Shown here in pieces: positions 43,293-55,150 of a stretch of 64,000 bases of DNA (position 1 is its first letter; the number at the start of each line of letters is the position of its first letter). This stretch comes from Oenanthe sinensis. Lineage: Eukaryota; Streptophyta; Magnoliopsida; Apiales; Apiaceae. The DNA lies in contig CM053803.1 of NCBI GenBank assembly GCA_028671895.1, forward strand, positions 22,094,501 to 22,158,500. Direction: 5' to 3'. The notes below the pieces were generated by a model. That model ran no database searches, was not told the origin of the DNA, and saw only the letters and a list, made by a program, of their open reading frames with translations. The translations under genes and the position numbers were made by a program.

Positions 43293-43846
43293 TGTTACCT
43301 AGATAATGAACTATTATAGAAGGGGGGGGGGTGAATATAATAGTACCAAACAATCGACTATGAATACAAGTATGTAAGAAAAATATTGCTCTGTATTAAC
43401 TTTGATGAACTTAATACAAAACTCTCTCAAGAAAAATAAAATTCTTAAGAGTTGCTAGGTTATGTGAAAGATAATAACTTTTACGAAACATCAATGTAAA
43501 CCTAATCATGTATTTATATAGCACACAGTTACCTATCTAATTACAGCAAAGATAATGATCATTAAATGTAGAAATATTATCACCATCATTATCTTCCTAA
43601 AAGATAGCTTCTAGAAAGGCAATAGAGTTGTATTCAAATACTTCCTTCTTTATCTCCAATCACCTCCTGATTTGTCGGTTTCCAAAAATTAAACTCTGAT
43701 CAGCATAAAATTTGTCGGTTAGTAAACTCTGATTGAGTAAACTCTGAAGATATCTTCTAATCTATGATGACATCAGCTAAACTCTGATCAGCTTCAGTAA
43801 ACTCTGACTTAGCATTCTCTGATCTCATAAGTTCTTCATATCTAAC
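43293..43846 (-). repeat. Family B 3' LTR
   Basis: 554 bp. On the minus strand a TATATAAATA box lies near 43510-43519. Upstream of it are five exact AAACTCTGA words (plus-strand reading) between 43690 and 43820, several as TAAACTCTGATCAGC. A run of G's near 43322 is followed by TGAATATAA. Confidence 0.92.
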
Positions 43847-43860
43847 AATCTCCCCCAATT
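43847..43860 (-). other. 3' polypurine tract, family B
   Basis: ATCTCCCCCAATTT on the plus strand directly abuts the 3' LTR; the sense strand has AAATTGGGGGAGAT. Confidence 0.88.
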
Positions 43861-43899
43861 TATGCTTTATACATAAAACATAAATTTGAACTTATGATG

Positions 43900-46800
43900 T
43901 CAGAAATTTCTAAGACAAATTTATTAGAGTTTATTCAGACTACCTTCTCATATTCTCATGTAAGAAAAATCTCAAGTTAAAAATTCATCAAGCAGTTTCT
44001 CTTCAACAGCTCTCAGTAGTTCTTGCAACTTACTCTTTAACTCCTTCATTTACTCAGAAGAATCATCAATTTGAAATAATGCAACCCTCATATTGTAGAT
44101 AGGTGTCCTCTCCATTCTTTCATCCCAAGGTATGCAACAGGCTTTTTGACCACCTGAATTCAGAATAAGAGTAGGAATACCAACTATCATTTTAATTTGT
44201 CAATCTCCTTTGCTCATTTCCTTTTTAGTTTTATCCTCAGACATGTACCTTAGCTTGTACTCTTCATCAAAATTTATCATCATCAGCATTTAGTCTTTCT
44301 TTTGCTAACAATTGCACCTTCTAGAATTTTCATCCATTTAGCTGTGGTCTCATTCTCATCATTTAACAAATAAAGAACATATTCAAGTTCCTTTGATGAC
44401 TTATGAGACAGATCTTCTTCATCCAATTTAAGACTCTTCCATCTTCTAGAAAATACAAAAGCTTTTCCTTAGGAATATTACCATCAAAAGTATCCTTAAC
44501 CAAATGAACAACAATAAGCTTGTCCAAGTGATTTTGAGTCAGTTCTTCTTCAGGTTTGTCTTTCAGAGAATAAGGATCTCTGAAAGTATTTGTTTCTCCT
44601 CTGTAGAGCTTGGATTGTGCACTTCAAACTCTTCCCTTATCTCTTCCAAGTCTAGCATCCAGAGTCAGAGTTTCAGACCTTGTCCACAATAGGTCAGAAG
44701 ATTTCTTTCTGACCAGAGTTTGTTATTCCTCTTCCTCATCTTTAAAACTAGTTCCTCCTGGAATAAATGTAGTTCCCTGCATAATAAATTGAGTTTTCAA
44801 TTTTGATGAAGTTTTCTTTTGAATAGTCTGAGATGATCGAGCAGGTTTCTTCTTGATCAGAATTTTCTTTGGAATAAGAACTTTCTTTTTCTTTGACTGG
44901 ACTTGAGCATTGTCAGTACCTATAATCATCTTCTTCATTTCTTCCTCTATAGCAACTAGATCCAGTCCCGGATGTTCTTCTTCAAAGAGCTTCTTTGCCA
45001 GTTTTACATCTTTCTTGTTCTTTTCTTTAATATTTTCAGGCTTCTCTTCATCTGTAAGCCTTCTAGCCAATTCTTCATTTCTTCTAATTTGTTCAATGTC
45101 ACTTACAGAATCAAGTTCCATCAGAGTTTGCTGACTGTCTTAAGCTTTTCCAGATCCTGAGGGAATCAGAGTTTGATCAGTCATAGTTTGAGTTTGTATA
45201 CTCTTTCCACCCTTATGACTCCCTTGGCTTTTATCAGGTAAACCACTGCCATCACCATCACCTTCCGGTTTATCAAAGTTTAAAACATAATCTACTTTGT
45301 ATTTGTCCTTAACTACTTTCTCTCCCTTTTTGAAATCAGAAGAAATAATCAGTATGTCTGTAATAGTGTGCAACATAGTTTGCATGGAGGTGACAACAGT
45401 AACAAGTTTGTCAACTTTGGACTCTAAAGCATCTTGTTTGTGGAAAGAGCTTTAATTTTAGATTCCATGGCATGTTGAGGAACAGAAACAGAACTCTGAA
45501 CCGAATCACTTGTCTTGCTAACAGTGTCTTTAAGATCACAAACTTCACTGAGAAGACCCTTAGTCAATACAATGGTAGCCTTGAGAACTGCCTTCATCTC
45601 ATCAGAGTTTGTTTCAGAGTCTTCTTTCTTGATTAGATCATGAACATGTGGCCAAGAAATACCTTCATGTGGGAATTTCTAAGTCATGTCTCAGATGGAT
45701 TGCCTTTTAGAGCTCAGAAGATCTGCATTAGATGGTTCCCCTCTGCTACTATCCCTCCTTATACCTTCTTGATCAAGGGCAGGTTCAATGTCACCCTTCA
45801 GTTTTTCAACAACACAGAAGTCAAGATAGTCCATCCTCAATCTGTCATGAACATCAAAAGTATCTAGAGGCCATCTTTTTGAGCTGTATATCTGAGTATA
45901 AGGAATAGAGAGATCAGTGACTTCTTCATCCTCAAAGATAGGATTAGAATCTTCAGAGTTTGTCTCTTCACTATGTACAATAACATCAGAGTTTGGCACC
46001 TCAGAGTTTAGAGATTGAGAGACGGGTTGAGCAGCAGAGCCTGTTTCATATATACTCTGAGTACTTGCACAAGGAACAGAACACCCTAAGACACTCTTTT
46101 CTTTTAAAGTAATCTCATTACTTCTCACATCACACATCTCATGACTTTTGATTGTCAGAGTTTGCTCACTAACTTCTGTTTCATATCTAACTCTCCTTTT
46201 GCCAGAACCATTGTCTGCATCTCATTTTTAATTATTTTTTTCACACATTTTACCTCAGTCTCACAAGAAAGGTTCGAATCACAATGTCCTATAAAAATAA
46301 GAGGCGTCTGAGAAATGAGATCTGTGATTGCATGAATAGAGGGTTCCTTTTCAAGACTATCCATGGTCATTCCAGCAGTAAAAGATGGAAATATAAATTT
46401 TGAACTAATGCTATCAGAGTATATAAATTCTGAAAAAAAGTCAGAGTTTATACCTTGAGCATTTGTAGAGTCAGATGGAGTGTCCAATAGCTTTGCAGAA
46501 AGCGGTTACACCAATATTGCATCAGATAATGCAAAAAGATTTACATCAGAGTTTGTGTTCTCAGCAAATGCGGCAGCAGAATCAGAGTTTGGCTGCACCT
46601 CCATATTGGTGATTGGTTCTTGTGTGACCTGAGTCTTTTCAGCAGCTGCTTCACCACTTTGAGGTTAAGGTTCTTGTGGGCTAGACTCTGCCAGAGTTTG
46701 GCCTTCAGTATCAGTCATAATAGGATCTGCTATCAGAGTTTGTGTGCCTGCATCCAAACTTTGATTGGATGGTTCTTGTGTGGATGGGGCATTAACAACT

Positions 46801-48395
46801 TCTTCAACCCTTTAAGATGAAGGTTCTTGTGGTCTGTACCCCTGATCCAGATTGGCTTCATATGCTGGAAATGAGGTTTCTATTGAACTTTTATCAATAG
46901 GTTCTTGTGTGTCTGTCCTGTAAGAGATTGCTACTTCACTTTGAGAAGCAGGTTCTTGTATGTCTAGGCCAAAAGAGACCTTCATCTTTTTCCTTCTAGA
47001 GAAGAGCTTTGCAGTTCCAGAGATTTGAGATTATTGAAATTTTTGAGCATCCATTTCTCTTTTTACTTCCTCAACTAACTCTCTAACTCTTTCATAGGAG
47101 ATGTCCTTGATTATTTGTTGAGGAGACTGGACAGGAGAATCAGAGATTAAGACTGGATCACCCTGAGTACTAGGATTGTCATCATCATTTTTATCCCAGC
47201 ATTTCTCATCAATAATATCATTTTCAGTCCCTTTTCCCTTTTTATCCTTACTTGGTACCTTATTCGAAGTACCCTCCAAGGTGATTACAGGACTGGTAAA
47301 AGGATTAACATGAAATGATTTACCATCCATTTTAGCCAATTCATCATTTTCTTCTCTATTGGCATTTTCATCATCACCATCTACCTCAATTCCACCGATG
47401 TTACTGTTTATTTGGTCAGGCAATGCAGAGTCACCAGACTTCATAACAGCATCAGAGTTTAGTGGATCAGAGTTTAATGCCTTTACCAGTCTTCTCCTTT
47501 TCTTTGTGGGCTCTGAGCCCTGTGCTTGAGAGGTGTGTTTTGCAACTGAAGTCTTTTGGGAGACAACAGAGATTGGAAGAGTTTGTGTATCAGTGTTTGG
47601 TGGGTGACTTGAGTTAGAACCAGATTGGGCTAAACTCTAATTCTCAGTCACCGAAAGAAACTCCCTCCCATACATAATAGGCATTCTCAGATTCAGTAGA
47701 AGCATGACCTGTGTGGGATAAAACAACCTAGGCAACATACCTTCATTTTCTTTCTTGACATCCTTCCTTGTCAAGTCAGCAAAAAGTCTTTTATTTATTT
47801 TAAAACTAGGCAAACTCGTGTCATTGTCAAAACTGACATCAGGCAATAGATGACTAAAAATCAACTGTAAAAATCTAGCATAATATATAATATGTGTATC
47901 ATCACTAATGTTATTAGCTAATTGCCTAATTAATAAACAATGAAAATTAAAATGCAAATGATGGGTCAGAAAATACCCAATTTATTGAGAGAGTTGAGGG
48001 ATGGCATCAAAGTTTGTGCACTTGGCAGTAAAATCCCTGGTGACACAATCAAAAAAGAAACTCCATTCTCTCTGCATATTTGGGCTTGTTAGGCTTCCTA
48101 GTTTTGATAGGCTGCATCTATAGCCTATTCCCCTAAAGAATTCTCTGATGTGATCATCATTGACAATATCATCATATTCTTCAACCTCAAGAAGATGAAG
48201 GGCATGTCTGACTACTTCAAGAGTAATAAGGTGGTCACCTTCAGTGGGTGTTTGTAGAGCATACCCAATGCTACTATTTGAGAGAAAATCCTGGATGACA
48301 TGAAAATCTCCAAGAGCATCTGCTTTATCAAGAAGAGCTGTATAGTTAGTAGCAAAAAATGTATAGTTCTTGAAGGAAATACCTTTAGATACCAT
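43900..48395 (-). pseudogene. Family B additional coding region (env-like position)
   Basis: The likely start is the methionine at 48395 (MVSKGISFKNYTFFATNYTA). The first 250 residues (REWSFFFDCVTRDFTAKCTN; DVSFDNDTSLPSFKINKRLF; LPRLFYPTQVMLLLNLRMPI) resemble the additional protein of family A. Then comes a long low-complexity acidic and serine-rich region (47031-47444, 45691-46487) and a lysine-rich, coiled-coil C-terminal part (44723-45385; LARRLTDEEKPENIKEKNKK). At least six stops or frameshifts separate these. No signal peptide or membrane anchor is visible from the chosen start, so an envelope role is doubtful. The CAGAGTTT word recurs throughout. Confidence 0.75.
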
Positions 48396-48910
48396 CGATA
48401 CACTGATATGAAGGTGTGAAAGATTAGGGTTTTGAAAATACAAGAGAGATAGAAAGAATAAGATGCAGATGATAATTCTAAGTAAGAATACGAATGTATT
48501 AACATATTCCCTCTCAATAACTAATACCCTGTAGTGGGACACGTGGTATGATATGATAAGATGAGTAATGAGTAGTGCAATTCTCAAAATACAGCATATG
48601 TGTGTGTATCTGTGTATAAAGATAAAACATTTTTCGTGATAGACACGCGCAGTCAGTGTTACTCCAATCAAAGATTAACAAATATGTCATCACTGAATTA
48701 ATACTGATGTCATATATAAAATAATAAATTAGAGTTTGACTTGTAGACTAAGATCAGAGTTTAGACTCTCCATGGATCAGATTTTACCGCATTCTCTGAC
48801 AGAGTTTACCACATTTTCTGACAGAGTGAACCATAAACACTGATGTTTGAGGTCATCAGAGTTTGCCAATTTTGAGACACTTCCTGGAGATTATATACTG
48901 ATAATGTCTG
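48396..48910. other. Noncoding pol-to-additional-ORF spacer, family B
   Basis: About 500 bp with no conserved protein. It carries at least four CAGAGTTT-type words near 48730-48870. A minus-strand hydrophobic frame (48396-48671) continuous with the additional ORF looks like read-through of untranslated sequence. Confidence 0.45.
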
Positions 48911-50465
48911 CTACTTGCTGTTTGGAGTTGAATCACTTGTCACCATTCCCAATTTAGAAACCAATCTTGTAAAAGTTACTTCACACAGAGACTTGGTGAA
49001 TATGTCTGCTAACTGTTGATCTGTTGGAATAAAATGCATTTCAATTGTCCCTTCCATGACATGTTCCCTTATGAAATGGTATCTGATGTTGATATGTTTT
49101 GTCAAAGAATGTTGACCTGGATTTCTTGTCATTGCAATAGCACTTTGATTATCACAATAAATAGGAATTTTTGTAAAGTTCAAACCATAGTTCAATAGCT
49201 GATTTTTCATCCATAAGATCTGAGCACAATAACTTCCTGCAGCTATATATTCTGCCTCTACCGTAGATGCAAAGATTGATTTCTACTTTTTGCTAAACCA
49301 TGAGACAATTCTTCCCCCTAAAAATTGACAACTTCCAATTGTTCTTTTCCTGTTTATTTTACATCCTGCAAAATCAGCATCTAAATAGCCTATAAGTTTA
49401 AAGTCAGACTCTCTAGGATACCATAAACCAAGATTGATGGTTCCCTTGAGATATCTAAAAATTCTCTTAACATCAATTAAATGTGGTTCCTTTGGATTTG
49501 CCTGAAATCTAACAAATAAATAGGTTGCAAACATGATATCTAGTCTACTAGCAGTCAAATAAAGAAGTGATCCAATCATACCTCTGTATGTTATTATCTC
49601 TACAGGCTCACCAGTATCTTGATCTAGCTTGGTTGCAGTAGCCATAACAGTTGTAGCAGATGCAGAGTCTTGCATTTAAAATTTTTTAAGCAGATTTGTT
49701 GTATATTTTGACTGAATTATGAAAATGCCTTCATGAGTCTGCTTCACTTGCAAGCCCATGAAATATCTCATCTCTCACATCATACTCATTTGATACCTGG
49801 ACTGCATTAGTTTTGAAAATTTTTCACAGAGTTTCTCATTAGTAGATCCAAATATAATATCATCAACATATATTTGAACTAGTAATAAGTCTTTTCCTTG
49901 ATTTCTATAAAACATGGTTTTGTCAATGATACCTCTTGTGAAACCACTTTCAAGTAAAAATTGAGCTAATGTTACATACCAGGCTCTTGGAGCTTGCTTG
50001 AGTCCATACAAAACTTTATCCAACCTGTAGACATGATTTGGATATTTAAAATTCACAAAACCAGGTGGTTGTTCAACATGTACCTCCTAATCAAGCTCAC
50101 CATTTAGAAATGCACTTTTGACATCCATTTGGTATACTTTGAACTTCTTATGTGCAACATAAGCAAGAAAGATTCTAATTGCTTTTAGTGTAGCTACATG
50201 TGCAAAAGTTTCATCATAGTCAATACCTTCATGTTGAGAGTAACCTTTGACAACTAGTCTCACTTTGTTTCTTGTTATAATTCCATCAGAGTATGTCTTG
50301 TTTCTGAACACCCATTTTGTACCAACAATGGATATGTTTTTTGGTCTTGGAACAAGAGTCCAAACCTCATTTCTTTCAAACTCATTTAATTCTTCCTGTA
50401 TTGCAGTTACCCAGTCTGCATCCTTCAGAGCATCTTCAATTTCTTTGGCTCTGTTTGAGAAATAA
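48911..50465 (-). pseudogene. Family B reverse transcriptase and RNase H, degenerate
   Basis: Reverse transcriptase blocks are readable as RLVVKGYSQHEGIDYDETFA, YQMDVKSAFLNGEL, YGLKQAPRAWYV and the catalytic YVDD in VQIYVDDIIFGSTNE. The RNase H has LDADFAGC, SCQFLGGRIVSWFSKK, a stop, then VEAEYIAAGS, CDNQSAIAMT and HSLTKHINIRYHFIREHVME, ending FTKSLCEVTFTRLVSKLGM. Stops lie near 50087, 49735-49680 and 49283. Confidence 0.9.
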
Positions 50466-50790
50466 AACTATGATATAGACATTCATTCTGAGTAGCTTTC
50501 TTTGTTTGCACTCCACTTTCTAGATCACCAATTATGAAGTCAGGTGTATGATCTTTGGTCCACTTCCTTGGATGATGAAGATTTCTTGAGCTAGATGCTC
50601 CCTCAAGATCTGTGCCCTCATAGTATGATTCCTCATTGAATGTTGATCCTCCCCTTGAATTTGTGTTTACTTCAAAATTTTGATTGATCAAAGTTTGACC
50701 TCTCAGAGTTTGTCTCTGTCAGAGGTTGGTCAGACTCTGAGAATTCAATGATTGAGGTTGATTCTGCAATTTCAGTAAAAGTTTGATGTT

Positions 50791-50800
50791 TCTCCCCCTC
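50791..50800 (-). other. Candidate central polypurine tract, family B
   Basis: The plus strand reads TCTCCCCCTC; the sense strand GAGGGGGAGA matches the GGGGGAGA core of the 3' tract. It lies between the integrase and reverse-transcriptase coding parts. Confidence 0.45.
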
Positions 50801-51103
50801 AACATGTGCATAATCTTCAATTTCTGTGTCAATTTTATTTGAATTAGAGTTTAGAGAGTCGAAGTTTAACTTATCAGAATCTGTCTTGTTGATCTTTAAG
50901 CAATTTATTTTCAGAACTTAGAGATTCATGAGCATCTTCATCATGTAATCCTGTTATCTTTCCTTCATCAAAAGAGACATGAATAGATTCCATGACTACC
51001 TTGGTTCTCAGATTAAACACCTTGAATGCCTTTGAAGAAGTTTTGGAGGTTGTTGAATAACCAAAAAAATTCCTTCATCTGCTTTGAGTTCAAACATTTT
51101 CAA

Positions 51104-52250
51104 CTACTCAGGATGTATTTTAAGAATAAAACACTTGCTTCCAAATATGTGAAAGTATTTCACATTTGGCTTCATTCCCTTCATCATTCCATATGGAGTC
51201 ACTCTATGCTTATTTATCAAGGTACAATTCTGAGTGATGCATGCAGTATTCACAGTTTCTGCCCAGAAGTAAGTAGGAAGCTTTGCTCCTTTCAACATTA
51301 TTCTAGCATCTTCAATGAGAGTTCTGTTCTTTCTCTCAACTACACCATTTGGTTGAGGTGTACCGGGTACTGAGAATTTCTGAATGATCCATTTGGTTGA
51401 ACATAATTCCTCCAATATAGAGTTCTTAAACTCTGTTCCATTGTCACTCCTTAGAATCTTTACTTTGAGTGTTGATCCACTCTCAATCATGGTAATATTA
51501 TCAAAAATGATTTGAGCTATTACATCATTTTTGTGTAAGAAGTACACCCAGATAAATCTTGTGTAGTCATTTACTATTACCAGAGTATATTTCTTCTTTC
51601 CAATAGACATTATGTTGACAGGGTCAAATAGATCAAGATGCAATAGATTGGGGTTCTTCAATAGAATTATTAGTTTTGCTCATGAAAGATGTCTTCTTTT
51701 GTTTTATCTTCTGACAAGAATCACAGAGTCCATCAGGATGAAACTGAACTTTGGGAAGACCTCTTACTAGATCCTTCTTGATCAACTCATTTATATTTCC
51801 AAAGTTCAAGTGACACAACTTCTTGTGCCAATTCCAGCTTTCCAAAGATGATGTTTTTCGAAGTAAGCAAGTTAATGAACCATCAGAGTTTATCTCCAAG
51901 CTGGCTTTAAATAGATTGTTATGTCTGTGACCAATGAGAACCACTTTACCAGCCTTTTTGCTTTTAAATTCACAATGTATTTCATGAAACTCCACAGAAT
52001 AACCTCTGTTTGTCATTTGACTCACACTAAAGAGATTGTGCTTGAGTCCTTCAACCAGAGATACATTTTCAATGATGACATTCCCAATCACAATATTGCC
52101 ATATCCTAGTGTTCTTCCTATGTTGCCATCTCCATAAGATACTGCTGGGCCAACCTTCTCCTCAAACTCTAAAAGTATGGATTTGTTTCCAATCATGTGT
52201 GCAGAACATCCACTATCAATTACTAGGATGTTTTTCATGTTTCCCTGCAT
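51104..52250 (-). pseudogene. Family B protease, GAG-pre-integrase and integrase
   Basis: The protease motif VIDSGCSAHMIGN is at the start, followed by VSLVEGLKHNLFSVSQM. The GAG-pre-integrase segment has SWNWHKKLCHLNFGNINELI and CDSCQKIK. The integrase triad residues remain in LHLDLFDPVNIMS, LRSDNGTEFKN and NGVVERKNRTLIEDARIM. A frame change near 51650 separates the two parts, and the frame is lost after 51104. Confidence 0.9.
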
Positions 52251-52263
52251 TCATATATGCTAC

Positions 52264-54548
52264 TCAATTAGATGCTTTGAGGGCCCAAACAAGTTTGGTT
52301 CCTTTCTTGTTAGAATTGTTAACTTTTGCAACAGAAGTAACTTTATCAGAGTTTAAATTAACAAAGTTTACATTGTTAGAGTTTATCTTTCTTCTATCAG
52401 CTTTTACCACATACTTTTGTTTAGCAGCATAATTAGAAGAAACATGAGTTTTATTCAAATAAGGCAAAACTTCATAATAATTGAAATACAGACTATGATA
52501 TTCTTTAAATGTATAAATAAAATACCATAAACTACAACAGTGAAAACAAGGATTTTGTGGTCGATATCTAATCTGTTTCCTATCTCCTGATCTAGGTCTT
52601 TCAGGTTTCTTCTTTTTATTTTGCCTTCAGTTAATAACAAGATGATTAGAATTTCCACATGTGAAACAGGTTTTTCTAGGAGCATCAGGGATATTCTTAT
52701 AGTCATTTTCCTTATAAATTCCTACTTTCCCATTTATATTCCTTTTAATCTTTTTGGGCTTATTCTTGTTAGTGACAGATTTCAACTTTTCCTTTAGTTG
52801 CTTCTGAGAGAGTAACCCAACATTGACTGGTTTATTCCCAGACACACTATTCTCTTTGTTTTAGTGATTATGAGAGCATTTATCAAAAGTGTACTAGCTC
52901 TAACAAAATTCACAGGTTTACTTAACTTTTCTTTTATTCCTGTGTGTGTCTTAACATTCTTAGAATTTGTCTCCTTATCAGATTCATAACCTAGAGCATA
53001 TTTCCAATTCTTGTCAGAAAGAATTTCTTGGTCTTTATTGCCAGAGTTTGTCCAAACTCTGAAAGTTTCATGTTCTTTAGCTATCTCAGCTTTTAAATAA
53101 GCAACATGCATTTTTAGCCGAGTTTGCATGTGAATATCATTATCATAGTCTCTCTTAGTGCTAAGCATGTGTACATGTTCAGATTCAAGAAAATTATTCT
53201 TAGCAGATAGAGTTTGAATTTCATATTTTAATCTTTCATTTTCAAGGGACTGTGATTTAAAACTGACATGCAATGTTCGAAGAAAAGACTTTAACTCATA
53301 AACATTTTCAGTATTTATATTGAAGGTTACGAGTGCTTTCCTAGATTTTCAGTATTTATATTGGACTAATGGGAGCATCAGTGTTTTCCATGAGAGCATA
53401 GTTTGTTTCCTCTTCAGAGTCTGAGGAATCCATCCAATCTTTCTTGGAGGTTATGAGTGCTTTCCCAGATTTCTTGCTTCTGCACTCAGTAGCAAAGTGC
53501 CCCATCTTGTTACACTTGTAACACTTGACCTTTGATTTGTCAAGTGTTTCGGACTTCTCATCTCTATCTTCTCTCTTTCTGAATCTGTCTTTATTCTCAG
53601 ACTCTCCAGACTTCTTTTAGAAGTTTCCTTGCTTTCTGAACTTCCTGTACTTCATCTTTTTGAAGCCTTTGACAATCATGGCAACCATCTCCATCATGTC
53701 AGAGTCTGTGAATTCATCAGAGTTTGCATCAGAGTCTGATTCAGACTCTGACTCACTACTTTCCTTTACTAACACAGCTTTTCCCTTTCCTTTGGATACA
53801 CTAACATACTGTTCCTTTACTTGAACATCCTTTGTCTCTACATTCAACGTAACTGACTTTGATTTATTTCTCTTCCTGTTTTCCTTTGCTACAACTCCAA
53901 TTCATGAATTTTCAGCTTTCCATAAACCTCATCTAGGGACATCTCATCCAAGTCTGCCCTATCTCTTATCATAGATGTTTGTAAGTCTCATTCTTCAAGT
54001 AGAGCCATTAGAAACTTGGTGTTGGAATATTCATTTTCATACACCTTATCAACCAAAGCTAAGTCATTCAATAGAGTAAGGAATCTATCACAAGTATCAG
54101 TAAGAGACTCATTTTGTTTAGCCTCAAAGTATTCATATTCTTGAATAAGAACTGATCTTCTGTTCTTCCTTATCTCCTTGGTTCCTTGACATTGTACCTC
54201 TACTGCATCCCTGATTTCTTTTGTAGTCTTGCAAGCAATTACTCTATTAGACATCACAGAGTCTAGACTGTTATGCATAATGTTTCTTACCTTTGCATCC
54301 TTTAGCACTTCTTGCTTTTCCTCATTAGTCCTTTTTTTGTCCTTCAAAGTATAGTACTCAGAAACTTGTCATCCTTCAACTATGGTTGATAAAACTAGTT
54401 TTGTTGGTAAATACTAACCTTCATTGATCCTGTTTAGATAGTCAGGATCTGTGGCTTCTAAGAACATCAACATCTTTACCCTCCATGTAGAGTATTCAGC
54501 CTTTTTCAAAATTGGAATCCTTATGCTTTCATACTTGTTTTCAAACAC
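52264..54548 (-). pseudogene. Family B gag, degenerate
   Basis: The first readable part near 54540 (ESIRIPILKKAEYSTWRVKM) is the UBN2-type N-terminus. The 53988-54347 stretch has the gag helices (CKTTKEIRDAVEVQCQGTKE; DRFLTLLNDLALVDKVYENE). The zinc knuckle CYKCNKMGHFATEC is at about 53500, followed by coiled coil (53130-53273) and a lysine-rich linker with one CFTCGNSNHL half-knuckle near 52660. Several stops and frameshifts occur. Confidence 0.82.
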
Positions 54549-54585
54549 TGTTTTTCATATCTTTTAGGTTGTAATTAACTGACTT

Positions 54586-54597
54586 CTTTGATACAAA
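54586..54597 (-). other. Eroded primer binding site, family B
   Basis: The plus strand reads TCTTTGATACAAAT next to the 5' LTR, which keeps GATAC and about eight of twelve bases of the GCTCTGATACCA site found in families A and C. Confidence 0.5.
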
Positions 54598-54598
54598 T

Positions 54599-55150
54599 TG
54601 TTACCTAGATAATGAAATATTATAGAAAGGGGGTTGAATATAATAGTACTAAACAATCGATTATGAACACAAGTATGTAAAAGAAATACTGCTTTGTATT
54701 AACTTTGATGAACTTAATACAAAACTCTCTTAAGAAAAATAAAGTTCTTAAGAGCTCCTAGGTTATGAGAAAGATAATAACTTTTACGATACATCAATGT
54801 AAACCTAATCCTGTATTTATATAGTACATAACTACCTATCTAATTATAACAAATATAATGATCATTAAATGCTGAAATATTATTCCCATCATTATCTTCC
54901 TAAAAGATAGCTTCTACAAAGGCAATAGAGTTGTATTCGAACAATTCCTTCTTTATCTCCAATCACCTCCTGATTTGTCGGTTTCCAATAATTAAACACT
55001 AATCAGCATAAACTCTGTAGGTTAGTAAATTCTAATTGAGTAAACTATGATGACATCTTCTAATCTCTGATGACATCAACTAAACTCTGATCAGCTTTAG
55101 TAAACTATGACATAACATTATCTGATCTCATAAGTTCTTCATATCTAACA
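54599..55150 (-). repeat. Family B 5' LTR
   Basis: 552 bp, TGTTACCTAG to ATCTAACA. It keeps the TATATAAATA box (near 54815), but most AAACTCTGA words have decayed to forms such as AAACTATGA. It is roughly 8% different from the 3' LTR. Confidence 0.92.

Larger units (their letters stand above)
43293..55150 (-). mobile_element. Family B Ty1/copia element, complete, nested in A
   Basis: An 11,858-bp minus-strand element with LTRs of 554 and 552 bp, TGTTA...TAACA ends and a perfect 5-bp target duplication TATTG (43288-43292 and 55151-55155). Order in the sense direction: 5' LTR, primer site, gag, protease, integrase, reverse transcriptase, RNase H, a 4.5-kb additional coding region, polypurine tract, 3' LTR. 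This matches the SIRE/Maximus group. The LTRs differ by roughly 8% by eye, older than family C. Many stops make it inactive. Confidence 0.93.

Noticed and set aside
48396..48671. Longer, hydrophobic N-terminus for the B additional ORF, suggesting a membrane protein
   Set aside because: The conserved part starts at 48395; the upstream extension is untranslated-type sequence that happens to be open.
43293..55150. Endogenous retrovirus with envelope
   Set aside because: Domain order integrase before reverse transcriptase is Ty1/copia, and the extra protein has no envelope features.
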